From Caryophanales bacterium UBA784 (GTDB lineage: Bacteria > Bacillota_I > Bacilli_A > RFN20 > CAG-288), in contig DBJE01000001.1 of assembly GCA_002297045.1 (NCBI GenBank), forward strand, positions 102,436-166,435: a stretch of 64,000 bases of DNA, given 5' to 3'. The position numbers and the translations under genes are program-made. Shown here one piece after another: positions 9,101 to 17,621 of this stretch (positions are counted from its first letter, which is position 1; every line of letters starts with the position of its first letter). The notes under the pieces were generated by a model that did not search any database, was not told the origin of the DNA, and saw nothing but the letters and a program-made list of their open reading frames with translations.

Positions 9101-9757
9101 TTGATTCCTTATTTCTATGCAGGAACGGAGAAAGTAACCCTCACTTCCTATTCCCAGACTGTCTCTCTCCGTGGCGAATTCTCTTCTTCCACGCCTTGCA
9201 CCTTCTCCACCCTTTATAACGCAAGGCAGACGAGGGAAAAGGCTGGAGCTACCCTTGTTTCCTTCGACTTCTCCTCTCCGAAGGCGACTAGGCGCATGGC
9301 TGCTAAGGATGGGAACATTATTACTTTGGAATTAGCCTGCTCTTCTTTTGCCTTGACCGCCAAGTTCACCCTTTCCGAAGGATATATTCCGTCTAATGCC
9401 CAGTCTGACTGGGATGAGGATATCAAGAAGGGAAGGCAGGACACTCTCGGTTATTCTCTTCCCTATGTCTATCTTGGTGCGAAGAAGCCGACAATTACTG
9501 TCGATGCGAAGAATAGGAAAGTGAGGGTCAAGGGCGCCGCATTTGATAAGAAGATTCTTAGCGATGCCGAAACTGCTCTCGCTGCAGACACGAATCTTTC
9601 CTGGACTATCATCAATGACGGGACTTCTTCCCTTTATGCTTCAGCTAGCGACAAAGACGGAAACAGGTACTATCTGACTATTGCAGATGAAGACAACCAG
9701 CCAGTAAGGACGGTCTGGAAGGTTTTGAAAACGACAACCGACAAGGCTGCCAAATAA
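6149..9757 (+). CDS. Giant nine-repeat lipoprotein A (function unknown)
   Basis: 1202 residues. The signal peptide ends in lipobox L-S-G-C19, then a Ser-rich linker (about 20-85) that would span the wall or envelope. The rest is nine tandem, divergent domains of about 105-135 residues starting near residue 86. Each begins W-P/S-x-[DE]-[VI], has a helix ending near LGG, then the hallmark [ILV]-P-[YF]-x-Y-L-G-T-x-x-P, and mid-domain G-x-x-W-D-D-[KQR]-[IL]-L followed by an Ala-rich helix. I recognise no family. It is exposed at the cell surface by inference from the lipobox. It is cotranscribed with lipoprotein B 20 nt downstream, and a third paralogue lies convergently at 13381-16935. Confidence 0.85.
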   Translation: MKKHSLTIIALLSLLLSGCKQQGDSTSSPTSSSTSDVVSELPSASSKPSESPSSDSHSTAGEGSSSSGSTSTSSASASQDLQKNKWPTDVQDKRKQYLGGELLPYINLGDKKLVTAEWVQADEWDYDSRDHLEISGTAVYDNVLTASFKTAFEADGYTVSPSDTSYTAKNTIKGLTVTLKKRASDDDTALIQAVYEEPYDPSQFTAWPSNVLDSFNQYFNNHGNDIPLIYLGTKNPSVEWDSIYNKLTLKGPKWDDRILTDAKATFSGNQWEISPDSTSVKIIATKTISGDKFTITLQKVSSYYSSDYQPKREIQRQEGFNPSSLTAWPDDVKTDLSTALNGHVPPFVYLGTKDPTTNVIDRKKEIDVNGGTFDKQILTLADDAFNKEGGWTVKEDHSTENSPSVWKVWQKTYDDGDRVEAKLCQTYSSKKAYRAYYYHEKFDAENLTSWPNEIQTSLSSTFAGDDIPFVYLGTKTPKGDASSSGKYRTITGGYWDDQILALAEKAFTKELGWTKVSSLLSSEKNGPSAKYTKYFSSTGDYIVLSFSKNYNGRAELLIECLPTSKETSWSDDIKTALKPVLGDNDIPYFYRGANKDLTVKTSGNVATIVQGTNATTSKLRLDYFSDSFKSAEWTLSENRKEDEDDWDDYSSTYTYDYTASKTMADGSTITCVFHTVYDYTFSGTKLTITRDVPYDSKNKGTAWSDEIKKARSANLGGHDDVPYFYLGFPEAALAEDKNSGEILLKGAKWDDKMVDEFVSAFSGKSEYKVTSDKANKKARAIGTLTSGAPGSRQVSLYKDTTDGRVYAKFKFKESYSASSRTDYSESAKTEIKKVFGDVALPAVYLGTVNPTVKSHSATTYSSEKYVERTGTLWKDKRLEDNKAILEKAGFTLYSTDENGMSHYYGSSKAASLQGYKFLNGSDPSKGRIRFILTRSTGPSKDSSYAKCKFWYEDGYTDPNAGATSGRWSDDEANKKTRTDTLGGTLIPYFYAGTEKVTLTSYSQTVSLRGEFSSSTPCTFSTLYNARQTREKAGATLVSFDFSSPKATRRMAAKDGNIITLELACSSFALTAKFTLSEGYIPSNAQSDWDEDIKKGRQDTLGYSLPYVYLGAKKPTITVDAKNRKVRVKGAAFDKKILSDAETALAADTNLSWTIINDGTSSLYASASDKDGNRYYLTIADEDNQPVRTVWKVLKTTTDKAAK

Positions 9758-9777
9758 GGTAAAGGAAGGCTCGAATA

Positions 9778-12700
9778 ATGAAAAAACATACGCTCACTCT
9801 TGTCGCCCTTCTCTCTCTTCTCCTTACAGGATGCCAGAATCACCCCTCTAGGGGAAGTCAGGATTCTGCCCCTTCTGTGACGGAAAAAGAATCGGAGCAG
9901 ACTCCGACGGAAAAGCCGTCCCACTCTGCCAAACCATCGGAAGGTAACTCTTCGTCTGCCGGTTCTTCTTCCTCCTCTACCGACTCTTCGTCCCAGACTA
10001 GCGGGTCGGAAAATCCTTCTACGGGAGAGACGACCAAATGGGGTGAAACCGTCGCCGATAGGAGGAAACGATATCTCGGTGGGAAGCTTCTCCCCTATGT
10101 TGATTTAGGAAGCGGAGTGGAAGCTATCTTCGTCGAGAAGAAAACAAGCTATTTTGATTCGGATGACGAACATCTTGAAATTTACGGGGATAAAGCTCTT
10201 TCTGATACCCTCATCAATAAATTTACCGCTGCCTTTACAAATGGTGGATATACCCTTGATTCCAGCGATAAGGAGAACGTCACGGCCAAGGACGAGGCAA
10301 ACCATCTGAAGATCGTCCTGACCAAGGACACTGATCTTGACGTCGCCTCCAGGAAAGCCTACTATGATGAACCCTACGATAAGAGCAAGTTCACTTCTTA
10401 TCCTAGCGATGTCCTCACCGCTAGGCAGCAGTATTTGCAAGGCCATGTCAATGACCTTCCTCTTGTCTACCTTGGAACAAACAATCCTATTGCCGAAGTT
10501 AAAGATGGCTATAGGACTATTTCAGGGCGAAAATGGAACAAGAGCGTGCTTGATGATGCCAAGTCCACTCTCCTGGCTGCCGGGTTTGATGTCAGCAAAT
10601 CAAACTATAGTCAGACTCAGGGAACCAAGGACTTCCCCGATGGGGCTAAACTTACTGTCCTTGTGAAAGAAGGCGGCATTTCTTCCTCTATACCGGTTAG
10701 GACCATTCTTTTGGGCGAGAAGTTCGATCCTTCCTCTGCCTCTTCCTGGCCTAAGGAAGTCACCGATGCCTTCACGACCTATCTTGACAGGAATTCTCTG
10801 CCCTACCTCTATCTTGGGAGCAAGAATCCGACAGTCAGCTATGATAGCGAGAAATCCGAGCTTGTCATTAAGGGAAATGCCTATGACGACCAGGTCTTCT
10901 CTCTTGCCAAGACTGCCTTGGTTAACGACGGCTATTCGGTCACCTATGACGACAAAGCTACTCCCAAGGTCCTTTCCGCGACAAAGACTTTCTCCAATAA
11001 GGACATTATCAGCCTTACCCTTAAGGCAGACTCCAAATACGTTTCCGACTTAGGGCAGGTATCCTATCCAAGGCTCACCGCCTCTATCCTGAAGGACTTT
11101 GATCCTGATTCTTTCACCGATTATCCTTCCGATATTAAAACGGCAATCTCTTCACTAAGGGATTCCCATGAAGTTCCGGTCATCTATCTTGGAACGGCTA
11201 CTCCGACAAGGGACCAATATGATTCCACGAATACGATTATCCTTACCGGTGAACAGTGGACGGACAGAATCGGAACACTGGCCGAGGAGGCCTTCACCAA
11301 GGCAAAATGGACAAAGGATTCTTCCTCCACTTCCACTTCCCTTGTCTTTACCAAAACCTTTGACGATAAATGCACGATTAAGGGGACGGTCGAAAAGGGA
11401 TACTCCTCTGGCAAGGCGAAACTTACGTTTAAGCTGACTCCCGGCTGGAATCCGGAAGGAAGCAAGGATTATACCGATGAAGTGAAGGATGCGAGGAAGA
11501 AATACCTGGACGGAAATGTCCTCCCCTACCTCTATCTTGGGACAAAGGCCCCTACTGCAACGTGGAATAGCAACAGCGGGGAACTGGAAATCAAGGGAAA
11601 ATTATGGGACGATTCCATCCTTGATAGGGCAAAGACTTCTTTTGCCTCCTATACGTTAGTCAAAGAGACCAAGGGGAAGACGTTGACCTTCGTCACGGAA
11701 AGGGAAAGCGGGTGCATCCTTTCCGTTGAAATCAGCAAAGATGGCTATTTCGATTGCTATCCGGTCAGGAGAGCATCCATCCTAAAGCCGGGCAGCGATA
11801 AGGACTGGGACGGAACGACAAAGGCTGCAATCCTTTCAAGGACGGAAAACCATTCGATCCCTTATTTCTATAGGGGAACGACACAGGAGGCTTCTTCAGG
11901 AAACAGCAAGTATATTCAGGGAAGCGTAGCTGCCGATGAAAAACTGAATTATCTCTTTGACAAGGTCTTCAAGGCCGATCAGTGGGATGTTTCCACTAAC
12001 ACGAGCGGAAACTACTATGCCAAAAAGAAATTTGAGGATAACTATACCCTTATCGTTACTCTGTCATCTGCCTACGTTTCTAGTCCGTCCTATAAAACCG
12101 TTTCCAAGATTAGCTTTAAGGTGATTCCTCCCTACGATAAGGATTCTCTGAAGTCCTATCCGGATGACGTAAAGAAAGACATTCAGAAAGTCTTCCCGGA
12201 GGATGTCACTCTTCCCCTTATCTATCTAGGCACCGATAAGCCGACTTCCTCGACAAGCTTAAACAGCGTGACCATCACCGGCCTTGGATATGATGAAAAG
12301 AGGGTGAGTGACAATAAGACGACGCTGGAAAGTGCCGGATTCACTTGTTTTGACGCTTCGGCCTATCTTGCAGGTGGCAGCACCTCGTCGAAGATTGTTC
12401 CGGCCTTGCAGGGATATAAGGCAATCGACGGAAAGGACTTAACCAAAGGGTATATCCGCTTCGTCCTAAAAAGGACTAGCTCGGATCAAAGCACAGTCAA
12501 TGGTCAAGTCGTATTCTATTACGATAAGGCTGTAAGTATCCCTTCAAGCGATGCAAACTGGGCGGAGGACTTTGATAATTCCTCTTTGATCAGGGACAAC
12601 CTTGGAGAGAGCCTTCCTTACTTCTATGCCGGAAGCGACGTAAAGGTCGCTAAGGCTACTTCCGAGAAGAGCATTTCCGTCAAAGGAAGCTTTGCTTCCA

Positions 12701-13230
12701 AAGACAGGAACTTCACCTATAGGAGGAATGCCGCTAACACCTTAAGGAAGGAAAAGAAGGCGGTAATCGATAAGCTTGACCTTGGCTCCACGAATAGTCC
12801 AACGAGGACAAGGAAGTCCACGGCAAGTGACGGAAACAAGATTGTCTATACTCTTTCCTGCACTTCTTCGTCCTTTACGATGACTGCCGAATATGTCGAG
12901 GAATTCGATCCTAGCCTTACCTCAGCCTGGAGCGAAGAGATCACCAAGGCAAGGAAAGACAACCTTGGCGGGAACACGATTCCTTACATCTATTTAGGCT
13001 CTACCCGTCCGACCTATGCCGTAAAAGACGGCGAGGTCATTGTCACCGGTTCTCTCTTCGATAAACAAATCTTCGCCTTGGCTAAAGCGGCTCTTAGTGG
13101 ATATACGATCGTCAGCGACGATTCTACCTTCCTTGCCGCTTCTAAGGACGCGGGAAACGGAAAGAAGCTTATCGTGACGATTAAGACGGATGGTAATGGC
13201 GCTCCTGTCCTTACTGCCAGTTATAAGTAG
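9778..13230 (+). CDS. Giant nine-repeat lipoprotein B (paralogue of A)
   Basis: 1150 residues, 20 nt after lipoprotein A and almost certainly in its operon. The signal peptide is nearly identical to those of A and C and ends L-T-G-C19; a Ser/Thr/Glu linker runs to about residue 87. Nine domains follow, each with the [ILV]-P-[YL]-x-Y-L-G signature. Domain order is conserved with A and C: domain 6 has PYFYRGT, domain 7 carries the extra ALQGYKAIDG...RFVLKR segment found only in domain 7 of each paralogue, and domain 8 ends PYFYAG. Function unknown; binding or scaffolding at the cell surface is only inference. Confidence 0.85.
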   Translation: MKKHTLTLVALLSLLLTGCQNHPSRGSQDSAPSVTEKESEQTPTEKPSHSAKPSEGNSSSAGSSSSSTDSSSQTSGSENPSTGETTKWGETVADRRKRYLGGKLLPYVDLGSGVEAIFVEKKTSYFDSDDEHLEIYGDKALSDTLINKFTAAFTNGGYTLDSSDKENVTAKDEANHLKIVLTKDTDLDVASRKAYYDEPYDKSKFTSYPSDVLTARQQYLQGHVNDLPLVYLGTNNPIAEVKDGYRTISGRKWNKSVLDDAKSTLLAAGFDVSKSNYSQTQGTKDFPDGAKLTVLVKEGGISSSIPVRTILLGEKFDPSSASSWPKEVTDAFTTYLDRNSLPYLYLGSKNPTVSYDSEKSELVIKGNAYDDQVFSLAKTALVNDGYSVTYDDKATPKVLSATKTFSNKDIISLTLKADSKYVSDLGQVSYPRLTASILKDFDPDSFTDYPSDIKTAISSLRDSHEVPVIYLGTATPTRDQYDSTNTIILTGEQWTDRIGTLAEEAFTKAKWTKDSSSTSTSLVFTKTFDDKCTIKGTVEKGYSSGKAKLTFKLTPGWNPEGSKDYTDEVKDARKKYLDGNVLPYLYLGTKAPTATWNSNSGELEIKGKLWDDSILDRAKTSFASYTLVKETKGKTLTFVTERESGCILSVEISKDGYFDCYPVRRASILKPGSDKDWDGTTKAAILSRTENHSIPYFYRGTTQEASSGNSKYIQGSVAADEKLNYLFDKVFKADQWDVSTNTSGNYYAKKKFEDNYTLIVTLSSAYVSSPSYKTVSKISFKVIPPYDKDSLKSYPDDVKKDIQKVFPEDVTLPLIYLGTDKPTSSTSLNSVTITGLGYDEKRVSDNKTTLESAGFTCFDASAYLAGGSTSSKIVPALQGYKAIDGKDLTKGYIRFVLKRTSSDQSTVNGQVVFYYDKAVSIPSSDANWAEDFDNSSLIRDNLGESLPYFYAGSDVKVAKATSEKSISVKGSFASKDRNFTYRRNAANTLRKEKKAVIDKLDLGSTNSPTRTRKSTASDGNKIVYTLSCTSSSFTMTAEYVEEFDPSLTSAWSEEITKARKDNLGGNTIPYIYLGSTRPTYAVKDGEVIVTGSLFDKQIFALAKAALSGYTIVSDDSTFLAASKDAGNGKKLIVTIKTDGNGAPVLTASYK

Positions 13231-13244
13231 ATTCTGAAAATCCT

Positions 13245-13278
13245 AAAAGGCCTTCTTTGAAAAAAGGAAGGCTTTTTT
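13245..13278 (+). terminator. Terminator after lipoproteins A-B
   Basis: A hairpin with GCCTTC near 13250 paired to GAAGGC near 13267, plus flanking A/T pairs and one bulge, followed by TTTTTT. It lies immediately after the lipoprotein B stop. Confidence 0.8.
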
Positions 13279-13334
13279 GGTGGCAGTTTTTTAAGTATGG
13301 CTAAGAACGAAGATGTTTATTTCTGGACAACACA

Positions 13335-13364
13335 AAAGAGCCCCTGCCTAGGCAGGGGCTCTTT
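13335..13364 (-). terminator. Terminator after lipoprotein C
   Basis: A perfect 30-nt palindrome: AAAGAGCCCCTGCCT (13335-13349) and its reverse complement (13350-13364). On the minus strand it lies 17 nt past the lipoprotein C stop and runs into TTTTGTGTT. Confidence 0.8.
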
Positions 13365-13380
13365 GGAAGTACGGTTGGTT

Positions 13381-16300
13381 TTACTTTGTTGTAGATGCTT
13401 TAGCCTTATAGGTGATGGTGCAGACAGGGGCGTTAGCGGAAGACTTTTCGATGGTAAGGACAATCGTGCCGTCTGTCGCTTCTGCCTTGGCAAGAAGCAG
13501 ATCCTCTCCGTTGTCGACCACATTCCAGGCAAGGGAAGTGTCACTCTTTAGTGCACTTTCGCATAAGGAGAAGACTTGGCTGTCCCATGTCTTTCCCGTA
13601 AGGACGATCTGGTTAGTGGAAGCACTCCTAGTCGGGGATTTTGTTCCGAGGGAAAAGTAAGGAACAAGATGACCGCCAAGCTGTTTCGTCCTTGCATCCT
13701 TGACATTCTGTTCCCAGTCGGTTGCCGCATCTTTGTTAAAGAATTCGCTGTATTTGACGTTGATAGAAACCGTAGAGCCGACACTGCTGACTGTATAGGT
13801 AAGAAGGTCTCCGTCCGGAGTGTGTCCGCTCCAGACGCCTTTCCTTCCGACGTTGTCATAGGAGAAGTCGACATTCGTCCTTGTCAGAGTCGGATCCCAA
13901 GCCTTTAAGGCGTTATAGGCGTTCCTTAGGTAAGGCTGATGGGAAACGCTGGAGGAGCCATAGCTGACCTGAATCGAAAGCGTTCCCTTTTCGGTCGTGT
14001 AGGAACTTTCACCTACCTTGACCGTTCCGCCTAAGTCAAAGTAAGGAAGGGTCGTGTGGATGAGACTGTTCCTGGTCTTGACATTGTTGGCATCCTCGTT
14101 CCACTTATTGGTGGCGGAAGAAGCATCATTTATCGTTACCGGGGCGTCATAGAAGAAGATGGCTTCTGCCACGGCATCGTCTTTGTCGTTCTCGTCCCGT
14201 GTGATGATGAAGCGGAGGTAACCATCGGCAGGAGAAGAGCCAAGTGCCTTATAGCCCTGCAAAGAGGCTGCAGACCCATAGCCGACAAAATGGGTATAGG
14301 AATCGCCTTCCTTTGTCTCATAGACAGTGAATCCTGCCTTTTCCCTGATGGTCTTGTTATCCGTGATGACGGAATCGTTCCACTTGGTTCCGACAATCTT
14401 AATTCCGGATTTATAGGAGGCACTATAGGTTCCCGTGGTCAGCGTGTATTTCTTCGTTCCAAGGTAGACCCTAGGAATATCGTTGTTGCCAAGGGCGGTA
14501 TGGATGGTGCTTACTTCGGAAGTCGTATAGCTCCTTGAGGCCTGGTCCGAGAAATTATAGGGAGGAATGACCATGATGCCTATGCCGGCATAACTATCAT
14601 AGTATTCGTCATAGACAGATCCGAAGGTGACTTTGAAGGTATATCCATCAACCGTCTTTGTCGCCGTCGACCCATCAGTTGACCTTGTCCATCCGGCATC
14701 CTTATAGGCCTTCTTAAAGAGGTAGGAAGTAATCTTATTGTTGCTTAAATCGCCATAGATGATGGTCTGGCCGCCACTTTCCTCAATCTGCAACGCACTA
14801 TCTTCGCCGAGGTACCTGTAGGGAAGAGCGGTTTTATTCTCCCTTAACGTCTTCACCTGTGTGTCAATGGCGGTAGGATAGCTCGTCTGGTTCGTCCAAG
14901 GCAGATAATAGACATCAATCGTAGGGACATTGGAATAGGAATCCTTGGAAACGGTGGCATAATAGAAGCCTTTCGCACTGTCATGCTTTGCAAAGGAGAC
15001 GGAAGTCGCGGTTGCCCCGTCGACAACATCCCAGCCTTTGGCCTGATAGGCAGTCTTTGCCTTGGTGATGATTTCATCGTCCCAGGCTTCGCCCTCGATT
15101 TCAAGATATTTGGAGTAGGAGTAGTAGGTCGAAGTCGGATTATCGCCTCCCAAGTAGACATAAGGAAGATCGATTCCGTTAAGATTGCTGGAAATATCGT
15201 CGAGCACGTCCTGGGGATAGCTTGTGGCCGTAGAGTCAGGATTGTAGATCTTCACCCTCTTGAAGACACAGTCGACCTGATTAGAGAATTTGTAAAGGGT
15301 CCTCTCCCACTTGAAGTGGTTAGTGGCATCGACTGGGGAATTCCTAATCAAGACATTGGTTTTGTAACTATCCTCTTCCGCAGCAGTGTCTTCGGTCCAT
15401 CCTTTGCCTGTCAGGAAGGTAAGGGCATTGCTTCTTGCCTCATCATGCCAGGTATTTGCCCTGATTTCCACCTGTCCGGTCTTCGTGGCGGTTCCAAGGG
15501 AGATAGTCTTCCCTAGGTATACGGCCGGAGGATAGACCCCGGCAAGACAGTACTGGTCGAAGGCATCCTTGATATCCTGCGGCCACTCGGAGAACGTGCT
15601 TGGATCGCCAAATCCTTCCGTGCAGTAAATATATGCCTTGCAGATGTCCCCATAGGCTTTAAATAGGTTGATCTTCAGCTCACATCCGTCCGTCTCCGTC
15701 TTTTTCCTGATCAATACGTTGTCCTGGTAAGAGGAAGATTCTGCCGCGGTGTCTTCGCTATAACCTGCCGCGGTAAGGACGGAAAGGGCATTTGAGCGGA
15801 TTCTGTCATCCCAGGGGCCGCCGGTGATGTCGATTTCGCCAAGGGTGGCACTCTGAAAGGTGCTAGTCGGATTTTTCGTTCCCCTATAGAAGACAGGGAG
15901 TGTATGGCCATCAAAATAGGTCGGAAGAAGGTCAAGAATGTCCTGCGGCCAGGCAGTGAAGCTAGAAGGATCGTATCCCTCAATCAACTGGATTTTCCTT
16001 TCCGGATAGGCAGGCTTCTTGGAATAAGTGGATCCGGAATTCTTGGAGATTGTTATCTTCCTTGTGGTCTTATCGGAAGAGAAGTCCTTACTGGCGACAA
16101 CCTCGTCCGCAGTGCTTCCTGTGGTATCGAATCCTGCTCCAGACGCCCCTAATGCGGCAAGGGCGTCGCTGATGACCTGGTCGTTCCATTTAAAGCCCGC
16201 CAGGGTCAACGAGTTGGTGGAGGAGGAGTAGGATGTCGGAACGTAAGGATTCAGCGTTCCAAGATAGACGGCGGGGACATCCTTGCCATGGGTTCCGAAA

Positions 16301-16935
16301 ACATTCTGAAGCTCGGTTGTTATATCGGTGGGATAGCCGGTGAACTTACTCTTATCATAGGGCTCGTCATAATAAATCTTCAGAAGGGCATAATCATCCA
16401 CGTTTGCCAGTTTGACGGTAAGATGGATGGAATCCTTTACTGCCTTCCTTCCGTCCGTGACAGAAGTGACGGTATAGCCGTCCTGGGTATAGACGGATTT
16501 GAAGGAATTGGCTAAGGTGGAGGTATAGTCTACGTATCCTCCTACCTCATAATGGTAATAGTCATCGTAAGAGGCCTCTTGAAAGACGAATTCGAGGTCG
16601 GAGGCTTTTCCTATGTTTATATAAGGAATCCTCTGCCCACCGAGATACTGCTTGAAGGCCTCCTTGATGGCCTTAGGCCATTGCGCGGCAAGGTCAACAG
16701 AGGAAACGGTCGGCTCTGCCGACACGCTCCCGGTCGCTAGGGTTGCCTTATCCTCACCTTTGCCGGATTCCTTATCGGATCCCTCACTTGGCTTAGTCGG
16801 TGTAGGTACTTCTTCGTGTTCTTTCTCAGATACTTCTGATGGCTGCGGAGCGGATGTCTCGCTTCCTGTCTTGTCCTTGCAACCGGTAAGGAGAAGAGAC
16901 AGGAGCGCGATAAGCGTCAACGTTCTTTTCTTCAT
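13381..16935 (-). CDS. Giant nine-repeat lipoprotein C (paralogue of A and B)
   Basis: 1184 residues on the minus strand, convergent with lipoproteins A and B. Lipobox L-T-G-C19, an acidic Ser/Glu/Lys linker to about residue 85, then nine domains with the same landmarks, for example QYLGGQRIPYINIG in domain 1, LPYVYLGGDNPTST in domain 5, AASLQGYKALG...RFIITR in domain 7 and LPYFDLGG in domain 8. The ATG at 16935 is preceded by a GGGGG-containing stretch about 10 nt upstream as the only Shine-Dalgarno candidate. The equal repeat number and one-to-one domain correspondence indicate whole-gene duplication of an already nine-domain ancestor. Function unknown. Confidence 0.85.
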   Translation of the reverse strand: MKKRTLTLIALLSLLLTGCKDKTGSETSAPQPSEVSEKEHEEVPTPTKPSEGSDKESGKGEDKATLATGSVSAEPTVSSVDLAAQWPKAIKEAFKQYLGGQRIPYINIGKASDLEFVFQEASYDDYYHYEVGGYVDYTSTLANSFKSVYTQDGYTVTSVTDGRKAVKDSIHLTVKLANVDDYALLKIYYDEPYDKSKFTGYPTDITTELQNVFGTHGKDVPAVYLGTLNPYVPTSYSSSTNSLTLAGFKWNDQVISDALAALGASGAGFDTTGSTADEVVASKDFSSDKTTRKITISKNSGSTYSKKPAYPERKIQLIEGYDPSSFTAWPQDILDLLPTYFDGHTLPVFYRGTKNPTSTFQSATLGEIDITGGPWDDRIRSNALSVLTAAGYSEDTAAESSSYQDNVLIRKKTETDGCELKINLFKAYGDICKAYIYCTEGFGDPSTFSEWPQDIKDAFDQYCLAGVYPPAVYLGKTISLGTATKTGQVEIRANTWHDEARSNALTFLTGKGWTEDTAAEEDSYKTNVLIRNSPVDATNHFKWERTLYKFSNQVDCVFKRVKIYNPDSTATSYPQDVLDDISSNLNGIDLPYVYLGGDNPTSTYYSYSKYLEIEGEAWDDEIITKAKTAYQAKGWDVVDGATATSVSFAKHDSAKGFYYATVSKDSYSNVPTIDVYYLPWTNQTSYPTAIDTQVKTLRENKTALPYRYLGEDSALQIEESGGQTIIYGDLSNNKITSYLFKKAYKDAGWTRSTDGSTATKTVDGYTFKVTFGSVYDEYYDSYAGIGIMVIPPYNFSDQASRSYTTSEVSTIHTALGNNDIPRVYLGTKKYTLTTGTYSASYKSGIKIVGTKWNDSVITDNKTIREKAGFTVYETKEGDSYTHFVGYGSAASLQGYKALGSSPADGYLRFIITRDENDKDDAVAEAIFFYDAPVTINDASSATNKWNEDANNVKTRNSLIHTTLPYFDLGGTVKVGESSYTTEKGTLSIQVSYGSSSVSHQPYLRNAYNALKAWDPTLTRTNVDFSYDNVGRKGVWSGHTPDGDLLTYTVSSVGSTVSINVKYSEFFNKDAATDWEQNVKDARTKQLGGHLVPYFSLGTKSPTRSASTNQIVLTGKTWDSQVFSLCESALKSDTSLAWNVVDNGEDLLLAKAEATDGTIVLTIEKSSANAPVCTITYKAKASTTK

Positions 16936-17621
16936 GTAATGTTTACCCCCTTAGGTATGCGATTACCTTAAAGGATAATGAGGAAACCGGAGGAAAAAAT
17001 TTTTTTCGTGGCCAAAGGTGATTAAATGGCAACCGGAGGAAAAAAGGAGAAAAAAGGAGAGACTTTGGCGAAAAAACGGCCAAAAGAAAATTGTTCTTTG
17101 GCAAAACAATGAAGAGAAAAAACAATCAAAGAAAAAAGAAAGCGGTTTCTAGAGTGACGCAATTGAGAAAACCGACAATTAAAATAGAGAAAAATAGAAA
17201 AGCTATAAAGAATAGAACAAAAAGCAGCAGAACTAGTTATCATACAGGAAAGCCCTTACATGTCCTTATGCATCAAACAAAGCCGGTTATTGGACAGCCT
17301 GGCCGAAGAGGGAAGGATGGCCGGAGAAATCAGAACCCCCTTTTGGCTGACGCATTGGCTTTCTTCTTTTACTTTTTTTCCTATTTTGTGCTGTTTCCTT
17401 GGTTCTAGAAGAAGAAAAGGATTCTTCCGGACAGGCGGCTTCTTCTTTCTGCAACGGAAAAATATTATCCTTATTTACATATATGCGGATTTCCGTGCCT
17501 TTAATTAAGAATCCGGCAGGCAAACTCTCTCTTTTCCAATAGGAAAGGCCTCATAATTCAGCATTATGCCTTTTCAAATCCTTTCCTTCAATTTATAATC
17601 TTGTGCAGAGGTATTATCCAC
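16936..17621. other. Long AT-rich intergenic region, no convincing gene
   Basis: About 690 nt between the start of lipoprotein C and the first CorC-like gene. It contains a 15-nt direct repeat AACCGGAGGAAAAAA (16985 and 17031, 46 nt apart), purine-rich low-complexity sequence, and a bulged hairpin AAAGG...CATAAT / ATTATG-CCTTT (about 17545-17573) with a short T run. Open frames here have poor composition and no plausible start sites. No tRNA-like or other structured RNA was recognised. Confidence 0.5.
17571..17599 (+). promoter_or_regulatory. Promoter of the CorC-like gene pair
   Basis: TTTTCA (17571-17576), a 17-nt spacer and a perfect TATAAT (17594-17599). Transcription would begin near 17606, just ahead of AGAGG (17607-17611), so the leader is only about 16 nt and the gene must start at TTG 17622 rather than the earlier in-frame TTG 17601. 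Confidence 0.6.

Noticed and set aside
17091..17408. Plus-strand 105-codon open frame in the long intergenic region
   Set aside because: Lysine-rich N-terminus and Phe-rich C-terminus from homopolymer-like DNA; no Shine-Dalgarno motif or family resemblance.
17287..17523. Minus-strand open frame with a protein-like N-terminal stretch (FLIKGTEIRIYVNKDNI)
   Set aside because: Only a TTG start without a ribosome binding site, low-complexity basic C-terminal half and no recognisable family; kept as unannotated intergenic DNA.
16936..17621. tRNA, SRP RNA or other stable RNA in the long intergenic region
   Set aside because: Searched by eye for T-loop (GGTTCRA) and SRP-type motifs on both strands; none found. 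In particular no CCU-anticodon tRNA is in this window.
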